NCBI GenBank assembly: GCA_020024075.1
Contig: JAHHUJ010000040.1
Span: forward strand, 1-12,700
DNA: 12,700 nt
Direction of reading: 5' to 3'
Source of the DNA: Psychrobacter sp.
Lineage (GTDB): Bacteria; Pseudomonadota; Gammaproteobacteria; Pseudomonadales; Moraxellaceae
The notes under the pieces were generated by a model, which saw nothing but the letters and a program-made list of their open reading frames with translations, had not been told where the DNA came from and made no database searches. The translations under genes were made by a program, and so were the position numbers. Below are positions 12,490 to 12,700 of the stretch, in pieces; positions within the stretch are counted from its first letter, which is position 1, and each line of letters opens with the position of its first letter.

Positions 12490-12700
12490 TTAAAGCCCGC
12501 TCGCCTTATTGGTAAAGAAACGCATTAACGGTTTGATTTTTCCCACACGGTACATACCCTCACTGCGAAGCTGCTGTACCGGACGCAGTGCCGCAAAGTC
12601 GCCAGCGAACAGCCAGTTCATGAGCGAGAAGCTATGCATCATCACACTATTATGAGGACGACGGGTTCGCTCATAGCGACGCAGCGAGGCAAGCTCCCCC
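12490..12700 (-). CDS. C-terminal end of a UbiH/UbiI/VisC-family FAD monooxygenase (partial)
   Basis: On the minus strand a frame enters from the window edge and ends at the TAA at 12490-12492, giving 69 complete codons. The residues LRRYERTRRPHNSVMMHSFS, then LMNWLFAGDFAALRPVQQLR and a final GKIKPLMRFFTNKASGL are the usual C-terminal helix bundle of the flavin hydroxylases of ubiquinone synthesis (UbiH, UbiI/VisC, UbiF, COQ6). YER-RR, the LF...LR spacing and the closing KASG are the recognisable points. These enzymes hydroxylate the ring of the quinone precursor at the membrane. Which member this is cannot be told from the tail. GC content is clearly higher than in the lysine-rich gene downstream. 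A weak hairpin, TTTTGGG (12423-12429) and CCCAAAA (12455-12461), lies between the two genes without a T tract. Confidence 0.85.
   Translation of the reverse strand, partial: GELASLRRYERTRRPHNSVMMHSFSLMNWLFAGDFAALRPVQQLRSEGMYRVGKIKPLMRFFTNKASGL

Overview
The window looks like chromosomal DNA of a gammaproteobacterium of the Moraxellaceae, most likely Psychrobacter. The evidence is a moderately AT-rich base composition, RluB, NadA and LysO proteins that read close to their Escherichia coli counterparts, and a COG4111-type (NadQ) Nudix-like regulator beside nad genes. This assignment rests on remembered family knowledge, not on a search. No IS element, tRNA, rRNA, CRISPR array or phage gene is visible.

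Layout. (1) Positions 2-556 hold the 3' end of an unrecognised Asn-rich, AT-rich gene. (2) 725-1756 is rluB, a 23S rRNA pseudouridine synthase, ending at a strong bidirectional terminator. (3) 1842-3123 on the minus strand holds two tandem, diverged paralogues of an unknown membrane-anchored protein; only the first-transcribed copy carries an EF-hand/dockerin-like calcium loop. (4) 3269-3862 is a LysE/ArgO-type basic amino acid exporter, convergent with a MarC-family membrane protein (3977-4618, minus). (5) 4858-10536 is a NAD de novo synthesis block: nadC (minus), nadQ (minus), then divergent nadA-nadB (plus). (6) 10781-11707 is lysO, a lysine exporter. It is convergent, across a long-stem terminator, with a 146-residue protein that is 35% lysine (11857-12297, minus). 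(7) 12490-12700 is the C-terminal end of a UbiH/UbiI/VisC-type FAD monooxygenase (minus).

How the genes work together. NadB oxidises aspartate to iminoaspartate, NadA condenses this with dihydroxyacetone phosphate to give quinolinate, and NadC converts quinolinate to nicotinate mononucleotide. Two matching 21-bp inverted repeats (TTATGCTC-N5-GAGCATAA and a 6/8-conserved copy) lie upstream of nadA and nadC. Each fills the 16-bp spacer of a candidate promoter at the same register. This is the arrangement expected for repression of both units by the neighbouring NadQ. A terminator-like hairpin between nadQ and nadC is placed so that it should stop nadQ transcripts but be broken by transcripts starting at the nadC promoter.

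Beyond the known genes, the points most worth following are the paralogue pair with its one-sided calcium loop, the lysine-rich hexad-repeat protein beside lysO, and short duplications that span the stop codons of several unrelated genes.
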